This document shows positions 15,583 to 23,980 of a stretch of 64,000 bases of DNA, piece after piece. Below the pieces are notes generated by a model. The model was not told the origin of the DNA and searched no databases. It saw nothing but the letters and a program-made list of their open reading frames with translations. How positions within the stretch are numbered: position 1 is the stretch's first letter; each line of letters begins with the position of its first letter. Source of the stretch: Rhodospirillaceae bacterium (lineage in GTDB: Bacteria; Pseudomonadota; Alphaproteobacteria; Thalassobaculales; Thalassobaculaceae); contig JAGYJX010000006.1 of NCBI GenBank assembly GCA_018401495.1, positions 496,001 to 560,000 on the forward strand, given 5' to 3'. The position numbers and the translations under genes are program-made.

Positions 15583-17079
15583 ATGCCATCGTCGCGCGTT
15601 CACGCTGCAGCCACGTCGGATCCCGCCCTCCAGGGCGGCGGCGACTGCGGCGCGTTGATGCGGGCGATGGACTGGTCTTCGAACCCGCTCGGAACGCCGT
15701 CGGACTGGCCCCAGGAACTCCGGGCAGTCGTGGGGATCGCTCTCGGGTCGTCACAGCCCATGCTGATCATTTGGGGGGCGGAGCAGGCCACGCTCTACAA
15801 CGACGGCTATGCCGCGATGTGCGGGAGCCGCCATCCGGCGGCGATGGGGCGACCTTTCCGCGAGCTCTGGTTCGACATATGGGACGACGTCGATCCGATC
15901 ATCTCGGCGGCCTATGACGGCATCAGCACCTCGATGGACGACATCGAGTTCACCATGCACCGCAACGGGTATCCCGAGGAGACGCATTTCGCGTTCTCCT
16001 ACTCGCCGGTTCGCGACAGCTCGGGCGCGGTGCTGGGCATCTTCTGTGTCTGCGCCGAGACCACGGGCCAGGTGATCGCGCAACGCCGCCTCGCGAAGGA
16101 GCGGGAGCAGATGCGGCATATCTTCGAGATCGCGCTCGGAGCGGTCGCGATCCTCAGCGGCCCGGACCACGTCTTCACCTTCGCCAACAACGACTACCAG
16201 TCGCTGGTCGGACACCGCGGGCTGGTCGGGAAGAGCGTCGCCGAGGCGCTTCCGGAGGTTGTCGACCAGGGATTCGTGCAGCTGTTGGACACCGTCCTCG
16301 AAACCGGCGAAGCCTATGTCGGCCGCAACGTCGAGATGGAGCTTCAGAGGACGTCGGATGATGCGGCCGAAAAGCGTGTTCTGGACTTCATCTACCATCC
16401 GATCGACGGCCCCGACGGGCGGCCCGACGGTATTTTCGTCCAGGCGATCGACGTTACCGAGCGCGCCAAGTTCGAACGCCAGCAGCAATTGCTGAACCAC
16501 GAGTTGGCGCATCGGATGAAGAACCAGCTGTCGCTGGTCCAGGCGATCGCCCGACAGACGTTGCGTTCGGCGACCGGTCTGGCCGCGGCCCGGACGTCCC
16601 TGGACCAACGGATTGCGGTGCTCGCCCGGGCCCAGGACATGCTGATAGCCGGATCCGCGGACGCAACGACCGTCGATGCGATCGTGCGTGAAGTGACGTC
16701 GCTGCACGACGATCCAGCCAACGGGAAGTTCCGGATCGGCGGGCCCGAGTTGCCGGTAGGATCCCGCGCGGCACTGTCGCTCTCGCTGATGCTGCACGAA
16801 TTGTCGACGAACGCGGCGAAGTACGGCTCGCTGTCGGTCGAAGGCGGTAGCGTCACCATCGAGTGGCGCAAGGAGGGCACATCGGAGGGGGACCGCTTCC
16901 TGCTCGAATGGGAGGAGGTCGGGGGCCCGCCGGTGGCGGCACCGACCCGCAGCGGTTCCGGAACCCGATTGCTGAAGGCCGGCGTGTCGGGCGCCCGGTT
17001 CGGCCGGGTCGACCTTTCCTACAGGCCGTCCGGCGTGCACTGCGAGATCTGCGTGGACATGGGCGCCCTGCTGATTTGA
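15583..17079 (+). CDS. PAS-domain HWE/HisKA_2 sensor histidine kinase
   Basis: This 498-aa kinase has no membrane segments and so is cytoplasmic. An N-terminal region typical of the group (MDWSSNPLGTPSDWPQELR) is followed by two PAS-like domains (about residues 50-160 and 175-290) and a dimerisation/phosphoacceptor helix with ELAHRMKNQL near residue 309, the HWE/HisKA_2 version of the H box. The ATPase domain includes MLHELSTNAAKYG near residue 405. HWE kinases are an alphaproteobacterial speciality and often feed the general stress response or chemotactic adaptation. The response regulator 300 bases downstream is the obvious partner. The gene is intact and is the first clearly chromosomal gene to the right of the mobile module. 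Confidence 0.9.
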   Translation: MPSSRVHAAATSDPALQGGGDCGALMRAMDWSSNPLGTPSDWPQELRAVVGIALGSSQPMLIIWGAEQATLYNDGYAAMCGSRHPAAMGRPFRELWFDIWDDVDPIISAAYDGISTSMDDIEFTMHRNGYPEETHFAFSYSPVRDSSGAVLGIFCVCAETTGQVIAQRRLAKEREQMRHIFEIALGAVAILSGPDHVFTFANNDYQSLVGHRGLVGKSVAEALPEVVDQGFVQLLDTVLETGEAYVGRNVEMELQRTSDDAAEKRVLDFIYHPIDGPDGRPDGIFVQAIDVTERAKFERQQQLLNHELAHRMKNQLSLVQAIARQTLRSATGLAAARTSLDQRIAVLARAQDMLIAGSADATTVDAIVREVTSLHDDPANGKFRIGGPELPVGSRAALSLSLMLHELSTNAAKYGSLSVEGGSVTIEWRKEGTSEGDRFLLEWEEVGGPPVAAPTRSGSGTRLLKAGVSGARFGRVDLSYRPSGVHCEICVDMGALLI

Positions 17080-17382
17080 TGCCCGGCACTCGCTGACTGC
17101 GCGGCGGCCGACGCCAATGCCTGTCGAGCCGCATAAGGGACACTGACGATCAAGCCATCGAACACGACGGCGACGCTCCCCAGCCAGCCGGAAAGGCGAT
17201 CAACCCCGGCCCCGAACCGGTGCCAAAGTGATCAACGGCCGGATGGTTGCCAGGGGCCATAGAGGCGCAACGCCGGCTTGTCAGTCGGAACCGCACCCCG
17301 TGTCCCGGCGTTTAACGTTGCACGGTGTTGTGGGCAGAAATACTCCAGGCAAATCGACCAGCGCGTCGGAAGGGCGGAATCA
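17080..17382. other. Intergenic region with an EcfG-type promoter
   Basis: These 303 bases separate the kinase from its regulator. Apart from the promoter at 17287-17312 I see no gene or strong hairpin; AAATACTCC and AAGGGCGG lie in the leader before the ATG at 17383. Confidence 0.5.
17287..17312 (+). promoter_or_regulatory. EcfG-type (general stress response) promoter
   Basis: GGAACC at 17287-17292 and CGTT at 17309-17312 are separated by exactly 16 bases, a full match to the alphaproteobacterial EcfG consensus GGAAC(C)-N16/17-(C)GTT. It lies 70 bases before the response-regulator start. This would place the regulator under the general stress sigma factor, consistent with its HWE kinase neighbour. 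Confidence 0.7.
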
Positions 17383-17772
17383 ATGTCGAACGGGCCGAGC
17401 GATCTCGGGGGCCTGCGGGTTCTCCTGGTGGAGGACAACCTGTTGCTCGCCGAGGTCATCGCGGACGCGCTCGCGACCTACGGTTGCGTCGTCGTCGGGC
17501 CGGCGCCGGATGTCGAGTCGGGGTTGCAGCTGGCCCGCGAGGCGGAGTTTGACGGCGCGCTCCTGGACATCAACCTGTTCGGGGATTTCTGCTTCCCGAT
17601 CGCGGCGGTGCTGACCGAACGCAAGATCCCGTTCCTGTTCCTGACCGGCTACGACAACTCACGGCTGATCCCGCCGGAGTTCCGGTCGGCCCGGCGTCTG
17701 TCAAAACCGATCGACCCGGACGCCCTCTCGTCGGCGATCTCGGAGCATTTCCGCGCACCGTCGGTCCACTGA
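17383..17772 (+). CDS. Single-domain response regulator
   Basis: This 129-aa protein is a receiver domain only: VLLVEDNLLLAE gives the acidic pocket, ALLDINLFGD the phosphoacceptor aspartate (near residue 63), FLFLTGYD the conserved Thr, and SKPID the conserved Lys-Pro. There is no output domain, so it acts by protein contact or phosphotransfer, as in SdrG/CpdR-type or HWE-partnered regulators. The start at 17383 (MSNGPSD) is preferred over an in-frame ATG 105 bases upstream that lies before the promoter. Confidence 0.9.
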   Translation: MSNGPSDLGGLRVLLVEDNLLLAEVIADALATYGCVVVGPAPDVESGLQLAREAEFDGALLDINLFGDFCFPIAAVLTERKIPFLFLTGYDNSRLIPPEFRSARRLSKPIDPDALSSAISEHFRAPSVH

Positions 17773-17799
17773 CCCGGACGGCACGCGGGCGGCTGCCGA

Positions 17800-19413
17800 T
17801 CAGGCGCTGAGCGCGACCCCGTCGCGGCCCGGGTCGGCGGCGCCGTCCAGGCGGTCGGGCAGGATGCGGATGCCGTGCACCCAGGCGATGGTGTGGCCGA
17901 ACGGGTTGCGGATCACCTGGTAGCCCTGGGCCTCGAGCTCGCGCGTCACGAAGCGCGGGATGCGGTTCGACACGTCGATGGCGTTGCTGGTCGACGAGAA
18001 CCGCGGCGCCGACACCGCCTCGCTCATGGTCATCCCGAAATCGATGACGTTCAGGATCGCCTGCAGCACGCCCATGACGATCTGGGTGCCGCCGGGCGCG
18101 CCGAGCACCAGCAACGGCCGGTCGCCCTCGAACACGATGGTCGGGCACAGCGCGCTGAACCGCGACTTGCCGGGCGCGATGCTGCCGGCGCGGCCGGGAC
18201 GCGGGTCGAACACCCCCATGCAGCCGTTGTACATGAAGCCGAGGCCCTCGGTGATCACGCCCGACGGCATGCCGAGCGAATGGGTCATCGACACGCAGTT
18301 GCCGTCGGCGTCGACCACCGACAGGTGGGTGGTGTCCTTCGGCACCAGGTCGGCCGGCTGCAGGCGCGCCACCTCGGCCTTCTCGCCGCGCCGGATCGCC
18401 TCGGCGAGGCCGGCCGCGTAGTCCTTGCCGGTCAGGCGGTCGAGCGGCACCTCGACGAAGGCCGGGTCGCCGACGAAGCGGTCCTTGTCGACGGTCGCCC
18501 GCTTCATCGCCTCGCACACCACCCGGATGTACTCGGGCGTGTTGTGGCCGAGGCCGGCGAGGTCGAAGCGCTCCAGGATGTTGAGCATCTCCAGCAGCAT
18601 GACGCCGCCGCCCGGCGGCTGGTTGGTGGCGATGCGCCGGCCGCGGTAGCTGCCCTCCAGGGGGACGGACCGGACCGGCCGGTAGTTCTCGAGGTCGCTC
18701 CGGTCGAGGAGACCGCCGTTGGCTGCCATGTCGGCGGCGATGCGCTCGGCGATCGCGCCCTGGTAGAACACGCCGGCGCCCTCGTCGGCGATCCGCCGCA
18801 GGGTGGCGGCGTAGTCCAGGTTGCGCAACGGCTCGCCGATGCGCTTCGGGGTGCCGTCGGGCCGGCAGTAGAGCGCCCGTCCCGACGCGGTGTAGGCCAG
18901 GCGCTCGGCGCTGGACGTGCGGCCCATGGTGCCTTCGTCGATCCAGAAGGCGTACATCGCCGGGCGCACGAACCAGCCTTCCTCGGCCCAGCGGATCGCC
19001 GGCTCGCACAGCGTCTTCCACGGCAGCCGGCCGTGCGCCGCGTGCGCCGCCTCGTAGGCCTTGAGGGCTGCCGGCACGCAGATCGACCGGTAGCCGAGGT
19101 CGTTGACCCGGCCCTTCAGCACGAAGCCGAAGCCGTCCCGGGTCTCGCCCTCGACCAGATCGGCCCACATGTCGGGCCGCGCCGCCCGCGGCGCCGGTGC
19201 GTGGAAATCCAGGTACTCGTGCACGCCGTCGGCCGGCTTGTAGACCGCCAGGCTGCCGAACCCGGCGATCCCGCACATCATCGGGTCGACCACCGTCTGG
19301 GCGAGCGCGCAGGCGATCGCCGCGTCGACGGCGTTGCCGCCGGCCCGCAGGATCTCCACGCCGGACTCCGCGGCCTCGGGCTGCGGGCAGACCACCATTC
19401 CGTTGCCGGCCAT
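17800..19413 (-). CDS. Gamma-glutamyltransferase family protein
   Basis: This Ntn-hydrolase of about 537 residues cleaves gamma-glutamyl bonds (glutathione or gamma-glutamyl amides) after autoprocessing. The catalytic threonine lies in KDTTHLSVVD, roughly residue 360, with the downstream SMTHSLG and LGAPGGTQI motifs of the small subunit. No signal peptide is visible, so it is probably cytosolic, unlike E. coli Ggt. The ATG at 19413 has AGGAG at the right distance; the ATG eight codons upstream does not. It is convergent with the response regulator and just downstream of the LysR gene on the same strand. The exact substrate is unknown. Confidence 0.88.
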   Translation of the reverse strand: MAGNGMVVCPQPEAAESGVEILRAGGNAVDAAIACALAQTVVDPMMCGIAGFGSLAVYKPADGVHEYLDFHAPAPRAARPDMWADLVEGETRDGFGFVLKGRVNDLGYRSICVPAALKAYEAAHAAHGRLPWKTLCEPAIRWAEEGWFVRPAMYAFWIDEGTMGRTSSAERLAYTASGRALYCRPDGTPKRIGEPLRNLDYAATLRRIADEGAGVFYQGAIAERIAADMAANGGLLDRSDLENYRPVRSVPLEGSYRGRRIATNQPPGGGVMLLEMLNILERFDLAGLGHNTPEYIRVVCEAMKRATVDKDRFVGDPAFVEVPLDRLTGKDYAAGLAEAIRRGEKAEVARLQPADLVPKDTTHLSVVDADGNCVSMTHSLGMPSGVITEGLGFMYNGCMGVFDPRPGRAGSIAPGKSRFSALCPTIVFEGDRPLLVLGAPGGTQIVMGVLQAILNVIDFGMTMSEAVSAPRFSSTSNAIDVSNRIPRFVTRELEAQGYQVIRNPFGHTIAWVHGIRILPDRLDGAADPGRDGVALSA

Positions 19414-19498
19414 CGCTCGACTCCTGATCCCGGACATCCGTCGGCCGAGCCTATGGCCAGTCGGCGGGCGCCGCCAGCCTGGCGAGGACCGGTCCCGA

Positions 19499-20424
19499 TC
19501 AGCCGGCGGCCGGTAGCGCCGGTGACCGCAGCGTGTCCACCAGCATGCCCTTCAGGACCTCGGCAGCCGGCGACAGCGTCGCGCCGCGGCGTTCCAGCAG
19601 CACCAGACGCCGGGTCAGGCCGGGATCGGTCAGCGGCCGCGCCACCAGGCGACGCGACGCCATGCCCGCCATCACCATGCTGGGGCACGATCCCGACGCC
19701 GATCCCGGCCTCCAGCAGGCCGATCAGGGTCGACAGGTGCTGCACCTCGAGGCGCCAGCCGGGCCCGGCCGGAGGCTCGGCCGTGTGGCTGTCCAGCAGC
19801 CGGCTGGTGCCGCTGCGCGAGCCGAGGGCGATGACGGGCATCCCGGCCAGCGCCGACCACGGCACCGGGCCGCCTTCGGCCAGCGGATGATCGTCGCGGC
19901 ACGCCAGGACGAACGGATCCTCGGCCAGCGGCGTGATGGCGAAATCCGGATCCGTCTCGCCGGTCAGCATGTCGATCGCGAACTCGGCCTCGCCGCTGCG
20001 GACCCGTTGGGCGATCTCCCGCTCGGACTCGTCGAGCACCCGGACCGCGACGCCTGGATGGGCGTCGGCGAACCGTCGGAGCACCGGGGGCAGCACGAAG
20101 GTCGCGACCGAGATCAGGCTGGCGACGGTCAGGCGGCCGCCGGCGATGTCGATCGAGTTCGCGGATGTCGGACACCGTGCGGTCGAACTGCCGGACCAGA
20201 TGCCGGGCCGACGGCAGGAAGCTGGTGCCGACCGCGGTCGGCGCCACGGTGCGGGTGGTCCGGTCGACCAGGCGCGCGCCGAGCGCGCGCCTCCAGCTTC
20301 TTCAGGCGCTGGGTCAGCGCCGACTGGGTGAGGTTCAGCCGGGCCGGCGGCGTCCTTGAAGCTGCCGCAGTCGACGATCCCAGACGAACGCCTCCAGATC
20401 GCCGATCGACAGGTGGGATGACAT
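19499..20424 (-). pseudogene. LysR-family transcriptional regulator, frameshifted
   Basis: Reading from the ATG at 20424 (MSSHLSIGDLEAF), the helix-turn-helix region appears as LNLTQSALTQRLKKLE after a frame change near 20,350. A second change near 20,147 leads to the effector domain (VLPPVLRRFADAHPGVAVRV). A third near 19,686 gives the true end, which finishes ...ALPAAG at a TGA at 19499-19501. The reconstructed length of about 305 residues is normal for LysR. Divergent orientation from the flavoprotein gene and a palindrome between them (20440-20457) suggest it controls that gene. The three indels are probably sequence errors. Confidence 0.8.
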
Positions 20425-20439
20425 TGTGAAAAATTCCTT

Positions 20440-20457
20440 ATGAATATCGAAATTCAT
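20440..20457. promoter_or_regulatory. LysR-type palindromic binding site
   Basis: ATGAAT (20440-20445) and ATTCAT (20452-20457) are a perfect inverted repeat with a 6-base centre, fitting the T-N11-A form bound by LysR regulators. It lies between the divergent regulator and flavoprotein genes, in an AT-rich stretch that probably holds both promoters. Confidence 0.55.
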
Positions 20458-20552
20458 TGAAATTTACTGCACAATCGATCTGTGCGAAAGTCCTCGTCAA
20501 AGAACGATGGTCGGCCGGCCTTCAAACCGGCAGCACGAGGGAGAAACTAGCG

Positions 20553-22038
20553 ATGTCCAACGGCACTTTGGTGGTGGTCGGCGCCGGCAACGCGGCGCTG
20601 TGCGCGGCGATGGCGGCGCGCGAGAACGGCGCGCGCGTCCTGATCCTGGAGGCCGCGCCCGAGCACGAGAAGGGCGGCAACTCGTACTTCACCGCCGGCG
20701 GCTTCCGATTCTGCCACACCGGTGTCGACGACGCCGCGACCGACGTGCTGATCGACCTGTCGGAGGCCGAGCGCGAACGGATCGTGCTGCCGGTTCACGA
20801 CCGCAACACCTTCTACGACACCCTGATGAAGGTCACCCACCACCAGGCCGACGAGGATCTGGCGTGGCGGCTGATCGACGGGTCGCGCCCCGGCATGGTC
20901 TGGCTGCGCAGTCACGGCATCCGGTTCATCCCGATGTTCGGCCGGCAGTCCTTCATGGTCGACGGCAAGCACCATTTCTACGGCGGCGTGAACATCGAGG
21001 CGGTCGGCGGCGGCGCCGGCCTGGTCGAGGCGGAGCTTGCGCGGGCGCTCAAGATCGGCTGCGAGATCCGCTACGCCACCGCCGCCACCCGCCTGATCCA
21101 GGATCGTCAGCGCCGGGTGACCGGCGTCGAGGTCCGCGGTCCGGACGGCTACGAGGAGATCCCGGCCGACGCCGTCGTCCTGGCCTGCGGCGGCTTCGAG
21201 TCGAACCCGGAGATGCGGGCCCGCTACCTCGGCCCGGGCTGGGAACTCGCCCGGGTGCGCGGCACCCGCCACAACATGGGCGCCGGCATCCGGATGGCGC
21301 TGGACATCGGCGCCCGGCCGTTCGGCAACTGGTCGGGCTGCCATTCGGTCGGCTGGGACATCTCGGCGCCGCCCTACGGCGACTACGAGGTGCTCGACAA
21401 CTTCCAGAAGCACTCCTACCCCTGGGGCGTCATGGTCAATCTGCGCGGCGAGCGCTTCGTCGACGAGGGCGAGGACCTGCGCAACCTCACCTACGTGAAG
21501 TTCGGCCGCGAGATCATGAAGCAGCCGCACCGCACCGCCGTGCAGATCTTCGACCAGAAGACCATCCCGCTGCTGCGCGACGAGTACCGCATCAAGCAGG
21601 TGACCAAGGTCAGCGCCGGCAGCATTGCCGAACTGGCGGTCGCCCTCGAGATCCCGGCGGCGGCGCTCACCGCCACCATCGAGGCGTTCAACGCCGCCTG
21701 CCGTCCGGGCGACTTCAACCCGTCGGTCCTCGACGGCGTCAGCACCACCGGCCTTGCGCATCAACAAGACCAACTGGGCGCTGCCGATCGACCAGGGGCC
21801 GTTCGAGGCCTACGTCACCACCACCGGCGTCACCTTCACCTTCGGCGGCCTGCGCATCAACGATCTGGGCGAGGTGCAGGACGTCAGCGACCGCACCATC
21901 CCGGGGCTGTACGCCGCCGGGGAGCTGGTCGGCGGGCTGTTCTACGAGAACTACCCCGGCGGCACCGGCCTGATGTCCGGCACGGTGTTCGGCAAGCTGG
22001 CGGGCGAGAGCGCCGCGGCGTTCGTCGGCAGGGGGTAA
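20553..22038 (+). CDS. FAD-dependent dehydrogenase, TcuA/fumarate-reductase-flavoprotein type (one frameshift)
   Basis: An N-terminal Rossmann FAD motif (VVVGAGNAALCAAMAA) and the GGNSYFTAGGFRF segment place it in the fumarate reductase/succinate dehydrogenase flavoprotein superfamily, closest in pattern to tricarballylate dehydrogenase TcuA. The C-terminal FAD box, GLYAAGELVGGLFYENYPGG, is read after a one-base frame change near 21,754 (an extra T). Full length is about 495 residues, as expected for TcuA. The ATG at 20553 is preferred to an in-frame ATG at 20457 that overlaps the LysR palindrome. A divergent LysR regulator matches tcuRABC organisation, but no tcuB electron-transfer gene follows. 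A 3-ketosteroid-dehydrogenase-like role is an alternative. Confidence 0.75.
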
Positions 22039-22046
22039 GCCCTCGG

Positions 22047-22256
22047 TTATGGCTCCCGGGCCGCGGCGATCAGCGACCGTGCGGTCGTCTGCAGCAGCGC
22101 CGTGGCCTCGCCGGCGTCGAGGATCTGCGACGACACGAAGGCACCGTTGATCAGCAGTGACAGCTGCCCGGCCAGCTCGGCCGGGCGCCTCACGTCGAGC
22201 CGCTCGGCGATGCCTTCGAGGCGGCGCCGGAGTTCCCGCTTCTGGGCCGCGGCCAC
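22047..22256 (-). pseudogene. TetR-family regulator remnant (C-terminal part only)
   Basis: This 69-residue frame (RLEGIAERLDVRRPAELAGQ then LSLLINGAFVSSQ) looks like the ligand-binding C-terminal half of a TetR regulator. The DNA-binding N-terminus is missing: upstream of about 22,256 the sequence switches to the tail of an unrelated gene on the other strand. It is therefore a truncated remnant. The frame also opens with no usable ribosome site. Confidence 0.6.
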
Positions 22257-22582
22257 AGCGCACCTGGCTCAACCGCGCGCCGCTGCGCGACCTGCGGGAC
22301 CCGGCGACCCCGCCGCCCGAGGCGGCCGACGCCACGGGGCGGTCGGGGCAGGTCTTCCTGGTCGAGGCGGTCGCCCGGCGGGCCGGCCGCACCTGCCGGG
22401 CGACCGCGCGGGGACGGGACATCTACGCCTTCACCGCGCCGTTCGTGTGCGAGGCGGTGCGGCGGCTCCTCGGGTCAGAGGGCAGGGTTGGCGCCACCGC
22501 CCCGGGCGCGGCGTTCGACGCGCGCCGCTTCCTGCAGGCGCTCGCGCCCGACCATCTGTCGCTGGAGATCGACGCCGGGTAG
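22257..22582 (+). pseudogene. Saccharopine-dehydrogenase-like remnant (C-terminal part only)
   Basis: The frame through RDIYAFTAPFVCEAVRRLL and FDARRFLQALAPDHL to the stop at 22582 resembles the end of NADP-binding saccharopine-dehydrogenase-like proteins. About 107 residues remain and the N-terminal nucleotide-binding part is absent. The break coincides with that of the TetR remnant at about 22,256, so both lost their 5' halves at one junction. Confidence 0.5.
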
Positions 22583-22655
22583 CGGTCGCACCGCGGGGCT
22601 TTCGCCACGCCGGCGCGTTCCGCGCCGCTGCCTGAGGCCGGTTCGGACATTCCGC

Positions 22656-22690
22656 TTGACGAAGTTTAGCTCATAAACTGAACTAAACTT
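22656..22690 (+). promoter_or_regulatory. dha operon promoter with repeated operator
   Basis: TTGACG at 22656-22661 is followed after 17 bases by TGAACT as a candidate -10. Overlying it is a perfect inverted repeat, AAGTTTAG (22662-22669) and CTAAACTT (22683-22690). A third half-site, TAAACT, lies between them at 22674-22679, so three copies of the same element occupy the promoter. It sits 25 bases before dhaL and is a likely operator for the dha operon. Confidence 0.6.
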
Positions 22691-22714
22691 TCACGGCACA
22701 GCGGAGCGGTCCCC

Positions 22715-23311
22715 ATGACGAGCGCGCACATCGGGAGGCTGATCGACGCGGCGGCGGCCACGATCCGCGACCACGCCGAGGAACTGAGCGCCCTCGACCG
22801 GGCGATCGGCGATGGCGATCACGGCATCAACATGAGCCGCGGCTTCGAGGCCATCGTCGACCAGCGCGCGGCGCTCGCCGAGCTGCCGCTCGACGCGGCG
22901 CTGCAGAAGGCCGGCATGACCCTGGTGATGAAGGTCGGCGGGGCGTCCGGGCCGCTGTACGGGTCGCTGCTGATGGCGATGGGCAAGGCGGGCGAGGACG
23001 CCTCGGCGGTCGACCGGCTGTCGGAGGGGGTCGACGCGGTGCGCAAGCGCGGCAAGTCCGCGCCCGGCGAGAAGACCATGCTGGATGTGCTCGTCCCGCT
23101 GCTGGACGCGCTGCGGGCCGGCCCGGCCGACCCGATCGCGGCGGCGCGCCAGGCGGCCGATGCCGGCCTCGAGGCCACCCGTGCGATGCAGGCGACCAAG
23201 GGAAGGGCGTCGTTCCTGGGGGAGCGCTCGGTCGGCCACCTCGACCCCGGCGCCCGGTCCTCGGCGCTGCTGGTGCACGCGGTCTGCGACGTGCTGGAGG
23301 GCCGCTCGTGA
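22715..23311 (+). CDS. dhaL: Dihydroxyacetone kinase ADP-binding subunit DhaL
   Basis: This 198-aa protein is the nucleotide-binding subunit that receives phosphate from DhaM and passes it to dihydroxyacetone on DhaK. The signature DRAIGDGDHGINM (residues 28-40) carries the Mg-ADP aspartates, and KVGGASGPLYGSLL and APGEKTMLDVL are the other conserved loops. It heads the operon behind the promoter at 22656 and overlaps dhaM by four bases. Gene order L-M-HPr-EI-regulator-K differs from E. coli dhaKLM. Confidence 0.93.
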   Translation: MTSAHIGRLIDAAAATIRDHAEELSALDRAIGDGDHGINMSRGFEAIVDQRAALAELPLDAALQKAGMTLVMKVGGASGPLYGSLLMAMGKAGEDASAVDRLSEGVDAVRKRGKSAPGEKTMLDVLVPLLDALRAGPADPIAAARQAADAGLEATRAMQATKGRASFLGERSVGHLDPGARSSALLVHAVCDVLEGRS

Positions 23312-23696
23312 CCGGCAACGTCGCCATCGTGGTCGTGTCGCACTCGCCGGAGGTGGCGCGCGGGACCGCCGACATGGTGCGCGAGATGGTCGGCGAGGAG
23401 GTCCGGGTGGCGCATTGCGGCGGCAACCCGGCGGGCGGGCTCGGCACCGACGTCGCCGCCATCCTGGCGGCGATCGAGGCGGTCTACAGCCCGAAGGGGG
23501 TGGCGGTCCTGGTGGACCTCGGCGGTGCGGAGACCAACAGCGAGATGGCGATCGAGATGTTGCCTGACGATGTCCGCGCCAACGTGACGATCTGCAACGC
23601 CCCGATCGTGGAGGGGCGGTGATGGCGGCGACCGAGGCCGCCGGCGGCAGCAGCCTGGCGGAAGTCCGGGCCACCGCCGAGGAGTTCCGGTCGTGA
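23308..23696 (+). CDS. dhaM: PTS-dependent DHA kinase phosphotransfer subunit DhaM (IIA domain, frameshift near end)
   Basis: The protein is an EIIA-Man-fold phosphocarrier: VVVSHSPEVARG carries the phosphorylated histidine (residue 12), and CGGNPAGGLGTD and LVDLGGAETNSEM follow. As read it stops at 23,622, but the next frame continues with MAATEAAGGSSLAEVRATAE, the normal DhaM end, to a TGA at 23694 that overlaps the HPr GTG. A missing G near 23,615 explains this. Full length is about 129 residues. It takes phosphate from the HPr encoded next door and gives it to DhaL-ADP. Unlike E. coli DhaM, the HPr and EI domains are separate genes here. Confidence 0.88.
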
Positions 23697-23980
23697 GCGG
23701 GCCCGGCGGCGAGGCGATCGGGCAGGCGCGGATCGAGGACCCCACCGGCCTGCACGCCCGGCCGGCGGTCAAGCTGACCAAGCTCGCCAAGGGCTTCGCG
23801 GCGGCGGTCGAGATCCGCGCCGGCGAGGACGGCGCCTGGGTGAACGCCAAGTCGCCGAACGCCGTGATGAAATTGAAGGCCGGGCATGGCCAGACCCTGC
23901 ACGTCCGCGCCGACGGCGTCGACGCGGCGTCGGCGGTGGCCGCCCTGGTCGCGCTGGTGGAGCGCAACTTCGATGCCTGA
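23693..23980 (+). CDS. HPr-family phosphocarrier protein
   Basis: This 95-aa HPr has the active-site box GLHARPAVKLTKLAKGF with the phosphorylated His21, and the AKSPNAVMKLKAG segment where regulatory serine phosphorylation occurs in other HPrs. The GTG start overlaps the dhaM stop. It relays phosphate from the following EI to DhaM. Confidence 0.93.
   Translation: MSGPGGEAIGQARIEDPTGLHARPAVKLTKLAKGFAAAVEIRAGEDGAWVNAKSPNAVMKLKAGHGQTLHVRADGVDAASAVAALVALVERNFDA

Noticed and set aside
17875-19890. 671-residue plus-strand frame over the gamma-glutamyltransferase and LysR genes
   Set aside because: Arg/His/Ala-rich shadow typical of antisense reading; conserved motifs are on the minus strand.
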